Program-made: the position numbers and the translations under genes
NCBI RefSeq assembly: GCF_001586785.1
Contig: NZ_LUFH02000065.1
Span: forward strand, 1-35,070
DNA: 35,070 nucleotides
Source of the DNA: Sphaerospermopsis aphanizomenoides BCCUSP55
Lineage (GTDB): Bacteria > Cyanobacteriota > Cyanobacteriia > Cyanobacteriales > Nostocaceae
Direction of reading: 5' to 3'
The notes under the pieces: model-generated
The model's database searches: none
What the model was told of the DNA's origin: nothing
What the model saw: the letters and a program-made list of their open reading frames with translations, nothing else
Shown here: positions 7,742 to 17,385 of the stretch, piece by piece
How the letters are laid out: each line of letters opens with the position of its first letter
How positions within the stretch are numbered: position 1 is the stretch's first letter

Positions 7742-10700
7742 ATGGATAGCACAATAAATTACCAGCTAATTGAAAAAATATATGAAAGTGCTAATTCGTT
7801 AGTTTATCGAGGAATTCTCCATCCACAAGACCAACCAATTATTCTAAAAATTCTGAAAGAAAATTACCCTACTCCTTCAGAATTAACCCGATATAAACAA
7901 GAATATGAAATTACCCGCTCTTTTAATGTAGACAATATTATCAAAGCGTATGATTTCAAGCGATATAAGAATAGTTTAGTAATCCTTTTAGAGGACTTTG
8001 GTGGGCATTCTTTAAAACTCTTAATATCCAAGTATAAGTTCACCTTAGAAGAAGTTCTGACTATTGCTATTAAGATTACTGAAAGCTTGGCAAATATTCA
8101 CAGTGCTAATATTATCCATAAGGATATTAATTCTGCCAATATCGTCTATAACACAAAAAATGGACAACTTAAAATAATTGATTTTGGGATTTCTACCCGT
8201 TTATCCCAAGAAAATCAGACAGTTCGTAACGTTAATCAATTAGAAGGAACTTTAGCTTATATCGCTCCAGAGCAAACTGGTAGAATGAACCGAGCGATAG
8301 ATTATCGTAGTGATTTTTACTCTCTAGGTGTTACCTTTTATGAACTTTTAACTTGTCAACTCCCCTTTGTAACTGATGACCCAATGGAATTAGTTCATTG
8401 TCATATCGCGCAACATCCGGAAACACCTCATGAACTAATCTCTTCTATTCCTGTGGTAGTATCTAATATTGTCATGAAATTATTGGCTAAAACGCCAGAG
8501 GAACGATATCAAAGTGCTTGGGGGATTAAAGCCGATTTAGAAATTTGTCTTCAGCACTTTCAAACTTTAGGAGAGATTCCTCAATTTCCTTTGGGAACTA
8601 AAGATATTACTGATAAGTTTCATATTCCCCAAAAACTTTATGGTCGAGAAAAGGAAATTACTCAATTATTAACTACCTTTGAACGTGTTAGTCAAGGTAA
8701 TACGGAGATGATACTAATTTCTGGTTATTCAGGTATTGGTAAATCTGCTTTGGTGAATGAGATTCATAAACCAATTACACATCAAAGAGGATACTTTATT
8801 CATGGTAAATTTGATCTCTTGCAGAGAGATATTCCTTACTCAGCTATCACATCTGCTTTCCACAACTTAATTCGTCAACTCCTGAGTGAAAATGAAACAA
8901 CTATACAAGTTTGGAAGGAAAAAATTTTAGAAGCTTTGGAAAATAATGGTCAAATTATTATTGATATTATTCCAGAATTGGAAAAAATTATTGGTAAACA
9001 ACCAGCAATTGAAAAATTAGAAGCAAACGAAGCACAAAGTCGGTTCAATTTGTTTTTTCAAAGGTTTGTTGGCATTTTTAGTCAAAAAGAACATCCTCTA
9101 GTCATCTTTGTAGATGATTTACAATGGGCAGATTTACCATCTTTAAATTTACTGAATTTATTAATTACTAATTGTGACAGTCAAGATTTATTGATAATTG
9201 GGGCATATCGAGATAATGAAGTCAGTTCTACTCATCCGTTAATTTACACCTTAGAGCGAATTAAAAAGGCAGAAGCTATAGTCAATAAAATTATGCTTCA
9301 GCCATTGGAAATTAATCATATTAATCAATTGATAGCCGACACCCTAAATTGCTCAATAGAAGATGCACAGCCTCTAGCAGAGTTAGTACATAAAAAAACT
9401 GGCGGTAATTCTTTTTTCCTCAATCAATTATTACGAACTTTGTATCAAGAAAATCTATTATTCTTTAATGCTCCTCAATTTATCTTCACTCACACAGAAA
9501 ACCAAAGAGGTTTTTGGAAATACAATATTGAGGAAATTAAAAAAGTCAGAATAACTGATAATATAGTTGATTTAATGCTTGGCAAGCTGGAAAAGTTGGA
9601 TGAAAATATACAGAATATTTTGAAGCTGGCTGCCTGTATCGGTAACGAATTTAATTTAGAAATTCTTTCTGTCGTCAATAAAACTTCTCAAATAACTACT
9701 GCTCAAAAACTACAGCAAGCTATTGAGGAAGGGTTAATTGTTCCCTTAAGTGATGACTATAAGCTTCTGTTATTATGGAATCAGGAAGAAATTTCAACAT
9801 ATTCTTCTCAGGTATCCTCCGCTTTCCTTGACAAATATCCCAAAACTATCCGCTATAAGTTTTTACATGACCGAGTTCAGCAAGCTGCATATATTTTAAT
9901 TTCTGCAGAAGAAAAGAAAGCTGTTCATTTGGAAATAGGTCGTCTATTATTAGCAAAAATTCAAAAAAATGAGTTAGAAGAAAATATTTTTAATATTGTC
10001 AATCAATTTAATGAAGGATTTGAACTAATCAATGACCAAATAGAGAAAGAAGAAGTAGCTAAATTAAATTTGAAAGCCGGTAAGAAATCCAAGACATCTA
10101 CAGCTTATGAACTATCTCTTAAGTATTTAGAAATTGGATTAAAATCTTTAGACTCTAATAGCTGGGATTATCAGTATCAATTAACATACGAATTGTCTAT
10201 AGAAACTTTAGAGCTTCTTTACTTAAATAACAAGTTCGAGCAATTTGAAAAGTTAGCTGAAACAATTTTAAAAAATGTCAACAATATTATAGATAAAGCC
10301 AAGGTTAACCAACTGCAAATTATCTACTATCATTCAAGGTTTAATCCTCAGAAGGCAATAGATAATGCTTTGAATACTTTAGTAGAGTTTGGAATAAATA
10401 TATCTCCAAATCCTAGCCATATTGAGGAAAAAATTGACCAACAACAAAGTTCTATAAAACACTTTCTACAAGAAAAAAATATTGAAGACTTAGCCAACTT
10501 ACCTCTGATTACTGACCAGAAGCAAATAACAGCAATGTTCATACTTCAACAGATGGTAGCAGCTACAAATCAAACAAATGTTCCCTTGTCTGTTGAAGTA
10601 ACTTTAACCCTGCTTGATCTCTGTATTAAATATGGAAATCCACCTCATGCAGCTGATATATATGGTAACTATGGGATGCTTTTGTGTACTATCAAAGGAG

Positions 10701-13543
10701 ATAATAGTAATGGAGATGAGTTTGGTAAACTAGCTCTTAAACTACTAGAAAAGTTTAATACTCCCAAATTAGAAGCTTTTGTTGTGCAGATATATTATGG
10801 ACTTATCTTGCACTGGAAAAATTATATTAGGAATATAGTAGCACAGGAAAGATTAATACATGGATTTACAGCAGGTATAAATACAGGAGAAAATGAGTTT
10901 GCTTCTTATGCTGCTATAGATTATTGTTTGATAAAGTTTCTATGTGGATACAATTTGGAAGAAGTTGAGAAGGATTACCAGAAATATTCTAGGTTAATAA
11001 AAAATCTGAAACAAGAATTTTCTATCTATTGCATAGAATTAGTCCATAAAATAGCAGTTAATTTCTTGGTTATAAATAGTGATAATGGTTTGATTATTGG
11101 TAAATCTCTAGATGAAGAAAAAGAATATTTAAAAAATTGGAAACAAATTAATAACCAATGGTTAGTTTTTATTTTTTATTTTGCTAAGACAGTTTATTTT
11201 TATTATTTTGGAAATTATCAACAAGCTACTATCAATGGAATTGAAGCAGAAAAATATTTCAAGACTTCTAGTTCTAGCTCATTTTTAACTGCTCCTCAGC
11301 ATAATTTCTATTCTTCTCTTTCTTATCTTGCTGATTATAGCTCTTGTGATTTAAAGCAACAAAACGAATTAAGGGAGCAAGTAGATGAAAATCAAGAGAG
11401 AATGAAATTATGGGCTAACCATTGCCCAGAAAATTTTCAACATAAATATGATTTAGTTGCGGCTGAAAAAGCAAGAGTTTTAGGAAACAATTGGCAAGCT
11501 GAGGAGCTTTATGAACGAGCTATTCAAGGTGCTAAAAAATATGAATTTATCCATGAAGAAGCTTTAGCTTATGAACGAGCAGCAGAATTTTATCTGCAAC
11601 TAGGTAGAGAAGAAATTGGGCAGTTATATCTAAGGAATGCACACCATTGTTATACCTATTGGGGAGCTAAAGCCAAAGTCAAACAATTAGAAGATGAATA
11701 TCCAGAGTATTTGATAGTAACTACAAACCAAGGGAGAGCTAAAAGCCTCAATCCCACTATATCTACTACTGGAAATGATGGAACAGTCCTCGACTTAACA
11801 ACAGTTATTAAAGCATCTCAAGCCCTAACTGGAGAAATTGTTCTGAGCAAATTGCTGGCTAAGTTAATGAAAATTATGATTGAGAATGCCGGCGCTCAAA
11901 AAGGCTTTTTGCTTCTACATTCTCATGATAAGTGGGTGATTGAAGCAGTGGGAGCAATAGATTCTGATGCCGTTACCACACTACAATCCTTACCAGTAGA
12001 TTCTGTAGATGCTGCCACTCAGACTCCCTTACTTTCAACCGCTATCGTTAATTATGTTGCCCGCACTGAGGAAAATGTAGTTCTCAATGATGCTACTCAT
12101 GAGGGAAATTTTATTCGTGATGCTTATATTATCGCCACTCAACCTAAATCAATTCTTTGCATTCCTCTATTAAATCAAGGCAAATTGAGCGGTATTTTAT
12201 ATTTAGAAAATAATCTCACAACGGGAGCATTTACAACAGAGCGAGTCGAAGTTTTAAATATTCTTTCTAGTCAAGCTGCTATCTCCATTGAAAATTCTCG
12301 TCTCTACACAACCTTAGAACAAAAAGTAGAAGAACGTACTCAAGAACTATCACAAACTCTGGAAATTCTTAAAGCCACTCAAGCTAAATTAGAATTTGAA
12401 AACGCCCTGCTAAAAAGTGCCGAAGAAGCCTCAAGTTATGATTATCAAGTTGGTGGTAGTTTGCCAAGTGATGCTCCTACTTATGTAGTGCGTTCCGCCG
12501 ACCGTTATCTTTATAAAGCATTAAGAAGTGGAGAGTTTTGTTATATTCTCAATACTCGACAGATGGGTAAATCAAGTTTGATGGTGCGGATGATGCACCA
12601 TTTGCAGCAAGAAGATTTTTGTTGTGCTGCCATTGATATGACTCGAATTGGTAGTGAAAATATTACCCCTGAGCAATGGTATAAGGGATTAGCGGTGGAA
12701 TTATGGCAAGGTTTTGATCTGTTCGGTAAGGTTAATTTAAAAGCTTGGTGGCAAGAAAATATCGAACTTTCTCCTGTGCAGCGGTTAAGTAGATTTTTGG
12801 AAGAAGTTTTGTTATATGCAGTTAAGTTACCTGATCATACTCCTGCGCCAAAAATAGTCATCTTTTTAGATGAAATTGATAGTGTTTTAGGTTTAGATTT
12901 TGCAGTCAATGACTTTTTTGCCCTCATTCGTTCCTGCTATAATCAACGCAGTATTAATCCAGAGTATAAACGGTTATGTTTTGCTTTATTTGGTGTTGCG
13001 ACTCCTAGTGATTTAATCACTGATTATCGGCGCACGCCTTTTAATATTGGTCAAGCAATTCAACTGCATGGCTTCCAACTTCACGAAGCTCAACCTTTGC
13101 TGCACGGGTTGACAGATAAAGTTACAAACCCACAAGCAGTATTAAAAGAAGTTTTGTTCTGGACTAATGGTCAACCATTTTTAACTCAAAAAATTTGCCG
13201 AATTATTCGTATTTCTTCCGCTTCTATCCCTGAAAAAACTGAAAAAGCATGGATTGAAAATTTAATCCGCACAAATATTATAGAAAATTGGGAAACTCAA
13301 GACGAACCAGAGCATTTAAGAACAATTAGCGATCGCATTCTTAAGGGTGAAATTCCAGCTACTAAAATGTTAGAACTATATCAAGAAGTTTTAGAGCGAG
13401 GACAAGTGAGTTCAATTGATAGTCCAGAGTCAAAAGAATTGATATTATCAGGATTATTAATTAAAGAAGATAGCTATTTAAAAATCCACAACCGCATTTA
13501 TGCAGCTATTTTTAATCATAGTTGGATTTCGCAACATCAGTAA
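7742..13543 (+). CDS. Giant Ser/Thr kinase-AAA_16-GAF protein with C-terminal AAA_35 ATPase
   Basis: A 1933-residue cytoplasmic signalling protein. Domains in order: Ser/Thr kinase (about 9-275; catalytic Lys in [17 protein letters not shown] loop, IDFGIS, IAPEQTG); AAA_16/STAND-type NTPase (about 297-560; Walker A GYSGIGKS near 328, Walker [13 protein letters not shown] near 453); a long helical repeat region (about 560-1340); GAF sensor (about 1353-1517); coiled coil (about 1519-1565); AAA_35 ATPase (about 1566-1930; NTRQMGKSS near 1603, [11 protein letters not shown] near 1705). The first four parts are those of the well-known cyanobacterial kinase/ATPase/histidine kinase hybrids, but those end in a histidine kinase; here the end is an ATPase similar to the first half of the 19445-21748 protein. 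The kinase looks active. Single-gene unit. Confidence 0.93.
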   Translation: MDSTINYQLIEKIYESANSLVYRGILHPQDQPIILKILKENYPTPSELTRYKQEYEITRSFNVDNIIKAYDFKRYKNSLVILLEDFGGHSLKLLISKYKFTLEEVLTIAIKITESLANIHSANIIHKDINSANIVYNTKNGQLKIIDFGISTRLSQENQTVRNVNQLEGTLAYIAPEQTGRMNRAIDYRSDFYSLGVTFYELLTCQLPFVTDDPMELVHCHIAQHPETPHELISSIPVVVSNIVMKLLAKTPEERYQSAWGIKADLEICLQHFQTLGEIPQFPLGTKDITDKFHIPQKLYGREKEITQLLTTFERVSQGNTEMILISGYSGIGKSALVNEIHKPITHQRGYFIHGKFDLLQRDIPYSAITSAFHNLIRQLLSENETTIQVWKEKILEALENNGQIIIDIIPELEKIIGKQPAIEKLEANEAQSRFNLFFQRFVGIFSQKEHPLVIFVDDLQWADLPSLNLLNLLITNCDSQDLLIIGAYRDNEVSSTHPLIYTLERIKKAEAIVNKIMLQPLEINHINQLIADTLNCSIEDAQPLAELVHKKTGGNSFFLNQLLRTLYQENLLFFNAPQFIFTHTENQRGFWKYNIEEIKKVRITDNIVDLMLGKLEKLDENIQNILKLAACIGNEFNLEILSVVNKTSQITTAQKLQQAIEEGLIVPLSDDYKLLLLWNQEEISTYSSQVSSAFLDKYPKTIRYKFLHDRVQQAAYILISAEEKKAVHLEIGRLLLAKIQKNELEENIFNIVNQFNEGFELINDQIEKEEVAKLNLKAGKKSKTSTAYELSLKYLEIGLKSLDSNSWDYQYQLTYELSIETLELLYLNNKFEQFEKLAETILKNVNNIIDKAKVNQLQIIYYHSRFNPQKAIDNALNTLVEFGINISPNPSHIEEKIDQQQSSIKHFLQEKNIEDLANLPLITDQKQITAMFILQQMVAATNQTNVPLSVEVTLTLLDLCIKYGNPPHAADIYGNYGMLLCTIKGDNSNGDEFGKLALKLLEKFNTPKLEAFVVQIYYGLILHWKNYIRNIVAQERLIHGFTAGINTGENEFASYAAIDYCLIKFLCGYNLEEVEKDYQKYSRLIKNLKQEFSIYCIELVHKIAVNFLVINSDNGLIIGKSLDEEKEYLKNWKQINNQWLVFIFYFAKTVYFYYFGNYQQATINGIEAEKYFKTSSSSSFLTAPQHNFYSSLSYLADYSSCDLKQQNELREQVDENQERMKLWANHCPENFQHKYDLVAAEKARVLGNNWQAEELYERAIQGAKKYEFIHEEALAYERAAEFYLQLGREEIGQLYLRNAHHCYTYWGAKAKVKQLEDEYPEYLIVTTNQGRAKSLNPTISTTGNDGTVLDLTTVIKASQALTGEIVLSKLLAKLMKIMIENAGAQKGFLLLHSHDKWVIEAVGAIDSDAVTTLQSLPVDSVDAATQTPLLSTAIVNYVARTEENVVLNDATHEGNFIRDAYIIATQPKSILCIPLLNQGKLSGILYLENNLTTGAFTTERVEVLNILSSQAAISIENSRLYTTLEQKVEERTQELSQTLEILKATQAKLEFENALLKSAEEASSYDYQVGGSLPSDAPTYVVRSADRYLYKALRSGEFCYILNTRQMGKSSLMVRMMHHLQQEDFCCAAIDMTRIGSENITPEQWYKGLAVELWQGFDLFGKVNLKAWWQENIELSPVQRLSRFLEEVLLYAVKLPDHTPAPKIVIFLDEIDSVLGLDFAVNDFFALIRSCYNQRSINPEYKRLCFALFGVATPSDLITDYRRTPFNIGQAIQLHGFQLHEAQPLLHGLTDKVTNPQAVLKEVLFWTNGQPFLTQKICRIIRISSASIPEKTEKAWIENLIRTNIIENWETQDEPEHLRTISDRILKGEIPATKMLELYQEVLERGQVSSIDSPESKELILSGLLIKEDSYLKIHNRIYAAIFNHSWISQHQ

Positions 13544-13570
13544 GTCTGCTATAGGCATCCGGTTTGATTC

Positions 13571-13644
13571 CTGATAGCGTATCGCTAAAGCGAAAGCTCC
13601 GCTAACACGTAGTGTGCCGTAGGCATAGCGTGGCGTAAGCCATA
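13571..13644. repeat. Small dispersed palindromic repeat
   Basis: Composite of short palindromes (GATAGCGTATCGC, AGCGAAAGCTCCGCT, TAGCGTGGCGTAAGCC). Related pieces occur at about 2243-2266 and 13738-13758. This matches the short dispersed repeats common in Nostoc and Anabaena genomes. Non-coding. Confidence 0.6.
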
Positions 13645-13660
13645 ATCATTTGTGTAAGCA

Positions 13661-13700
13661 GGTAAGAGGCAAGAGGCAAAAGGCAAAAGGCAAAAAAAGG
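13661..13700. repeat. AAGAGGC/AAAAGGC heptamer tandem repeat
   Basis: About five units of AAGAGGC drifting to AAAAGGC. The complementary form, CTCTTGC, is tandem at 32190-32224. Typical Nostocales heptamer repeat with no coding meaning. Confidence 0.75.
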
Positions 13701-14310
13701 GTTTTAGAGGAGGATTTCATTGTACGGAGTTTTGTATGGCTACGCCACGCAAGCTATCAATAATCAAATAGGATTTTTATAGATTAATTTGTATATATAT
13801 AGGCGTAATTTTACCAATAAATACGTAATTCTATAACTTATTAGAATTTTTTAAATAAAACTACATGAACTAGCGCAATTACTTGCAGGAACTTAGCATA
13901 TTTTCCCTATTCAGTAGTTATTTTACAATCCCTAACAGTGTTTATAAATGTAAGTATTCAGTAATCAGTAATCAACTATTATCTGGAATTTATGAGCATT
14001 TTTAGCGAGGAATGAGGAATTGATTTTGGTATCGGTTTACCTTAAAAATCCTTTAAACTTAGCTTGATAACCAGTTTTAGCTGACTGCTGACTGCTGATA
14101 GCTGAATGCTTACTGATAAATTAATTTTTAACACTAGTAATATCGCTGTTCATACGTGATAACTTTAAATGTGGGGTTATTAACTACCAAGCTTTTAAAA
14201 TTAACGATAGAAACTTACTATTGTTTGGATAAAGCTCCTTGCAAGTCTGAGCATGGTGCAAATTAATCCAACAAATCAGCTGAATAGAAAAACTTTCACT
14301 TCAGGGCGTT

Positions 14311-15714
14311 ATGAATTTTAACTTATATGAAGCAATTCAAATTGCTAACCAAGCTGTTTTGAAAAAGTTTGATAGAAGCTTAACCGATGTTGAAATAATT
14401 GTCCTGAAAGGAGCTTGGGAACGGGAAGAATACGATCAAATTGCAGCTAAACATCAATATGCAACTAGTTATATTAGTCAAGATATTGCACCCAAGCTGT
14501 GGAAATTTTTGACAGAAGCTTTAGGAGAAAAAGTCAGAAAAAGCAATTTCAAGGAGGCTTTAAAACGACATTGGGAAAAACAATGCTGGGAAAGGCAATT
14601 TACATCTGAATACTACATACCAAAACCAGAATTAATGACAGTTAATGGCGAACATAACAATAACAAACTCAAAGAAGCAAAACTTCCAAACTATTTAATC
14701 CAACCAAAACAAGAATTGCCAGAGCCAGAATTGTATGTAGAACGCTATCCGATTGAATCATTATGCTATGAAACACTATTACAGCCCGGTTCTCTGGTGC
14801 GAATCAAAGCACCTAAATTAATGGGTAAAACCTATTTGATGGAGCGTGTATTAGCTAAACTTACAAAACAAGGCTATCGTACAGTCAGCTTAAGTTTGGA
14901 GATGGCAGATAGGAACACTCATTTTACTAACTTGAATAAATTTTTGCGCTGGTTTTGTTTGAATCTCAGTCGAGAATTGCATTTACCCCGTGAAATAGAT
15001 GACTGTTGGGATGAAGAGGGTATGGGAGCAAAGGTAAGTTGCACCACTTATTTAGAAGAATACTTATTAGCTGAAGCTCAAAATCCCCTTGTTCTCTGCT
15101 TAGATGATGTGGATGTACTTTTCCCATATCCTGAAGTTTATGAAGACTTTTTTGGGTTATTGCGTTCTTGGTATGAGAAAGCCAGAAGCCGTCAAAATTG
15201 GCAAAAACTGCGATTAGTGATTGCTCATGCGACTGATGTTTATATCCGCCTGAATATTAATCAATCACCTTTTAATGTCGGATTACCCATTGAGTTACCA
15301 GAGTTAACTAGAGAGCAAGTGTTAGTATTTGCCGAAAAATTTGGATTAGGTGGAAATTCAACTTTAGTAGATTCTTTACTAAAATTAGTAGGTGGTCATC
15401 CTTATTTGTTGCAGCAAGCATTTTCTCACCTCAAAAGTTATCCCAATATTAGTCTTGAGGAATTGTTAGCAGCAGCAACTACAGATGGGGGTATTTATCG
15501 CCATCATTTGCGGGAATATTGGTTGAATTTGGAACAGAAACCGAAACTCATGGCAGCATTTCAAATAGTGATTTCTTCTACTGAACCAGTGCGATTAGAA
15601 ACAATTTCAGCTTATCAGTTGCAGAGTATGGGTTTGGTTAAGTTGGCAGGTAATGAAGTGGAGCCACGTTGTCAATTGTATCGGAGTTATTTTAATGATG
15701 TGATTGGAAATTAG
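14311..15714 (+). CDS. N-terminal HTH plus AAA_35 ATPase
   Basis: A 467-residue protein. Residues about 1-90 match the cyanobacterial HTH-like N-terminal domain described for vWA-MoxR-associated conflict proteins (LTDVEIIVLKGAWE, YDQIAAKHQY, KLWKFLTEALGEKV). After a linker, residues about 140-460 form an AAA_35-type ATPase: Walker A-like KAPKLMGKTY near 170, acidic Walker B LVLCLDDVDVLF near 264, and the family stretch [14 protein letters not shown] near 316. It is strongly similar to the second half of the 19445-21748 protein. Predicted role: sensor or signal-relay ATPase, possibly in a biological conflict or self-recognition pathway; target unknown. The ATG is preceded by CAGGGCG, a weak ribosome site. 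Single gene. Confidence 0.88.
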   Translation: MNFNLYEAIQIANQAVLKKFDRSLTDVEIIVLKGAWEREEYDQIAAKHQYATSYISQDIAPKLWKFLTEALGEKVRKSNFKEALKRHWEKQCWERQFTSEYYIPKPELMTVNGEHNNNKLKEAKLPNYLIQPKQELPEPELYVERYPIESLCYETLLQPGSLVRIKAPKLMGKTYLMERVLAKLTKQGYRTVSLSLEMADRNTHFTNLNKFLRWFCLNLSRELHLPREIDDCWDEEGMGAKVSCTTYLEEYLLAEAQNPLVLCLDDVDVLFPYPEVYEDFFGLLRSWYEKARSRQNWQKLRLVIAHATDVYIRLNINQSPFNVGLPIELPELTREQVLVFAEKFGLGGNSTLVDSLLKLVGGHPYLLQQAFSHLKSYPNISLEELLAAATTDGGIYRHHLREYWLNLEQKPKLMAAFQIVISSTEPVRLETISAYQLQSMGLVKLAGNEVEPRCQLYRSYFNDVIGN

Positions 15715-16158
15715 GGGAATGTCAATCATATCTCTCTACAAATAAGCGAACAGGATTCATGATCTGCGGCAATGGGTAAGGGTGCAGTTGGTACAATGCA
15801 GAAAGTTAAATAAAATCAAATTATCCTCCACTGAAACCCCATCATGGCTATTCCAGAACTAGAACAACAACTCTTGCAGCTTTCGCAATTCATAACTGTC
15901 TATCACTTGTCACTCGGAATTAAAAAGACTTTGCCAGGACTGGAGTTGTAATTATTAATCCTTGGTCTTTTGAAGCGATCACCTTCCACAAATCTAAAAA
16001 GCTATCGCTTGATGGATAAGTAGGGTGATCGCACTTCGGTGAAAATGGCTTTGATTCTAGATGAGGAGCGATCGCTATCTGGGACAAATAGGGCGATCGC
16101 TATCTTCTAGTTGTTGTATGTTATGTGAATTTTATTAGTTAAATTCATCAAATACTAA
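15715..16158. other. Intergenic region with decayed coding remnant
   Basis: A 444-bp gap between convergent genes. It contains the truncated ORF described separately and several HIP1-like motifs (GCGATCGC at about 16069 and 16094, and GATCGC variants). I see no clear terminator for either neighbour. Confidence 0.45.
15844..15954 (+). pseudogene. Truncated antitoxin-like remnant
   Basis: A 36-codon ORF beginning MAIPELEQQLLQLS, which resembles the N-terminus of cyanobacterial DUF433-type or related antitoxins (LEKQLLALS pattern). After residue 15 the similarity is lost and the frame soon stops. No toxin gene follows. Probably the relic of a toxin-antitoxin pair; it may also be chance. Confidence 0.3.
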
Positions 16159-16590
16159 TTAACCTAGCTCGTCAATCCATCTATCAAAATCATCAAATCT
16201 TAAACCTAAATTTTTTAATGTCAAATCTAGGCACAATCTTCCATTAGTACCTGGAGTACCATAGCAAGAATTGATTATACTTGCCTGTTTATGAGCTATC
16301 TCAGCTTTCAGGATATCTAAACATGAATCTTTATCCAGTGTGGTTGCATCGCAAACCGCAAACAAACTGTCTTTTATATTAGGTTGTTTCCAAGCTTGTT
16401 GAATATCCCCATACAGTTTACCTATGGCATCTGTATCATCAGAATCAACAAAAGCTAGAACCTGAATAGGTGCTTGGATTTGCTCGGAAGATGCTACTTT
16501 TGTGTTGACATCAGCAAAAGATGTGGTGATGGTAGAGAACCAAACCACAACGCTGAGAAGTGCGATCGTTAATTTACGGTATGTACTCAT
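16159..16590 (-). CDS. Secreted 160-aa-class protein downstream of the precursor peptides
   Basis: Not a family I recognise. An ATG at 16641 would give 160 residues, but the ATG at 16590 gives a clean signal peptide (MSTYRKLTIALLSVVVWFST, then TTSFA, cleavage after SFA) and leaves a mature part of about 118 residues. That part has four cysteines (in CDATTLDKDSC, NSCYG and RLCLDL), enough for two disulfides, and an amphipathic, acidic, all-helical look. It follows the peptide cassette on the same strand, 217 bp after the last precursor and after a strong stem-loop, so it could be read through at a lower level. Possible roles are immunity protein, chaperone or secreted partner for the peptides. 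All roles are inference. Confidence 0.72.
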   Translation of the reverse strand: MSTYRKLTIALLSVVVWFSTITTSFADVNTKVASSEQIQAPIQVLAFVDSDDTDAIGKLYGDIQQAWKQPNIKDSLFAVCDATTLDKDSCLDILKAEIAHKQASIINSCYGTPGTNGRLCLDLTLKNLGLRFDDFDRWIDELG

Positions 16591-16710
16591 TTTCAGAGTT
16601 TTTCCTGAAGTTATTTCAGGTAATTGGTGGAAAAATTTCATGACTTTTTCTCGTTATTGTTCATTATTGTTGAAGTTTTCAAGATTGTCTTGTGGGAAGT
16701 GACCGTGCAG

Positions 16711-16733
16711 TGAGGGGTGTCCGACACCCCTCA
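16711..16733. terminator. Strong 10-bp stem-loop between precursor cassette and secreted protein gene
   Basis: Perfect inverted repeat TGAGGGGTGT-CCG-ACACCCCTCA. On the + strand it is followed by CTTTATTTTTTGG; on the - strand, the direction of the cassette, there is no T-run. For the cassette it would act as a partial terminator or an mRNA-stabilising 3' end separating high-level precursor message from the downstream gene. The role is inferred from structure and place. Confidence 0.6.
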
Positions 16734-16807
16734 CTTTATTTTTTGGTTATTTGAGGATATCTATTGCTATAGATACTAACTACCTCAAAATTTTCCAAGG
16801 TAACTTA

Positions 16808-16960
16808 CTAAACACAAAGTCCATTGCATCGTCCTTCGATACACAGACCTATACAAGTGTTAGGACAGTTGCACGACGCGGAAGGAGTAACGGCATTAGA
16901 AGCATAACTGGCTGTACTAACTTGGCGAATAACAGGTGCGGATTGAATGGGAAGTTTCAT
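16808..16960 (-). CDS. Cys-rich RiPP precursor peptide A (cyanobactin-like leader)
   Basis: A 50-residue peptide. The ATG at 16960 is preceded by AAAGGAG, an excellent ribosome site; an upstream in-frame ATG at 17014 would add 18 residues with no ribosome site and no match to peptide B. The leader MKLPIQSAPVIRQV is nearly identical to that of peptide B, and its LPxQxxPVIR pattern recalls the N-terminus of the patellamide precursor PatE. The LAELSEEA-type heterocyclase recognition helix is absent. After VTPS the core has six cysteines, C30, C32, C36, C40, C45 and C49, with the tail C-x3-C-x4-C-x3-C shared with peptide B. The likely cleavage zone is TPS/AS. Modification (thiazolines, disulfides or both) is unknown. 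It lies in one operon with the PatA-type protease. Confidence 0.88.
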   Translation of the reverse strand: MKLPIQSAPVIRQVSTASYASNAVTPSASCNCPNTCIGLCIEGRCNGLCV

Positions 16961-17073
16961 GAAGGTATTCTCCTTTGCAAGATTGTTTGGTTGTTTTTTC
17001 GATTGGGTGTTCATCTAACAGAAATCACTCATTGGTGACATCTATGATCAATCATCGTGAAGTTTAAAATGAC

Positions 17074-17094
17074 TTCGGATTCCGAACTTCGGAA
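17074..17094 (-). promoter_or_regulatory. Alternating hairpins just after precursor B
   Basis: Three short arms, TTCGGA, TTCCGAA and TTCGGAA, lie in a row. The middle arm can pair with either neighbour: 17074-17086 (6-1-6) or 17080-17094 (7-1-7). The second hairpin touches the stop codon of peptide B. It may protect or process the message between the two precursors. Confidence 0.45.
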
Positions 17095-17256
17095 TTAAGC
17101 ACAAACGCCTAGACAGGTGTAGCCGTTAATGCATAATCCGTAACAAGCAAGATTTCCAGGACCGCAGCATCCTACAGATGGAACAATACCCTTACTCGTG
17201 AGTTTAGTTGCAGCAACTTGGCGATTAACTGGTTGAGTTTGGATTGGAAGTTTCAT
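17095..17256 (-). CDS. Cys-rich RiPP precursor peptide B (cyanobactin-like leader)
   Basis: A 53-residue peptide, found by reading the - strand. The ATG at 17256 follows GAGGA. The leader MKLPIQTQPVNRQVAAT matches peptide A in 11 of the first 14 positions. After IVPS come six cysteines, C30, C31, C38, C42, C48 and C52. The tail C-x3-C-x5-C-x3-C aligns with peptide A (CYGLCING versus CIGLCIEG; CLGVCA versus CNGLCV). Leader conservation with a diverged core is the hallmark of RiPP precursor families. It is probably cut by the PatA-type protease encoded 130 bp upstream. Whether the heterocyclase at 2335 acts on it is not proven. Confidence 0.9.
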   Translation of the reverse strand: MKLPIQTQPVNRQVAATKLTSKGIVPSVGCCGPGNLACYGLCINGYTCLGVCA

Positions 17257-17263
17257 GATTTCC

Positions 17264-17341
17264 TCATTTTAATTGTTGGATTTTTGCGGGACACATAACG
17301 CTAGATCGCGGTACGTGTCCGGCTTGGATTGGAATTTTCAT
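17264..17341 (-). CDS. 25-residue leader-like ORF coupled to precursor B
   Basis: MKIPIQAGHVPR begins this ORF, clearly like the leaders of peptides A and B, but the following 13 residues contain one Cys and no core. Its own ribosome site is strong (AAGGAG, 9 bases before the ATG). Its TGA stop lies inside the Shine-Dalgarno of precursor B (TGAGGA), 7 bases before that start, so translation of B is probably coupled to it. It is either a decayed third precursor or a small translated leader that tunes B. It lies 44 bp after the protease stop. Confidence 0.7.
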   Translation of the reverse strand: MKIPIQAGHVPRSSVMCPAKIQQLK

Positions 17342-17385
17342 AACTACTTCTCCTTGTTTGAACTATGACGATTTTTCAAGTTTTA

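Larger units (their letters stand above)
13544..14310. other. 767-bp intergenic region rich in dispersed repeats
   Basis: No credible gene. It holds a palindromic dispersed repeat with GCGTAGCG-like motifs (13571-13644), a GAGGCAA/AAGGCAA tandem repeat (13661-13700), a fragment GGCTACGCCACGCAAGC (about 13738-13754), TCAGTAATCAGTAATCA (about 13958-13974) and CTGACTGCTGACTGCTGA (about 14081-14098). The last 150 bp should contain the promoter of the HTH-ATPase gene; no iteron is present. Confidence 0.6.

Noticed and set aside
13571-13760. Possible CRISPR-like or RNA gene from clustered palindromes
   Set aside because: The units differ in sequence and spacing and match short dispersed repeats found elsewhere in the window; there are no equal repeats with unique spacers.
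16961-17014. 18-residue N-terminal extension of precursor A
   Set aside because: The upstream ATG has no ribosome site, and peptide B and the mini-ORF both start at the MK(L/I)PIQ methionine.
16751-17038. 95-codon + strand open frame over the precursor region
   Set aside because: It is the antisense of precursor peptide A, whose - strand frame has a strong ribosome site, a paralogue and a conserved leader.
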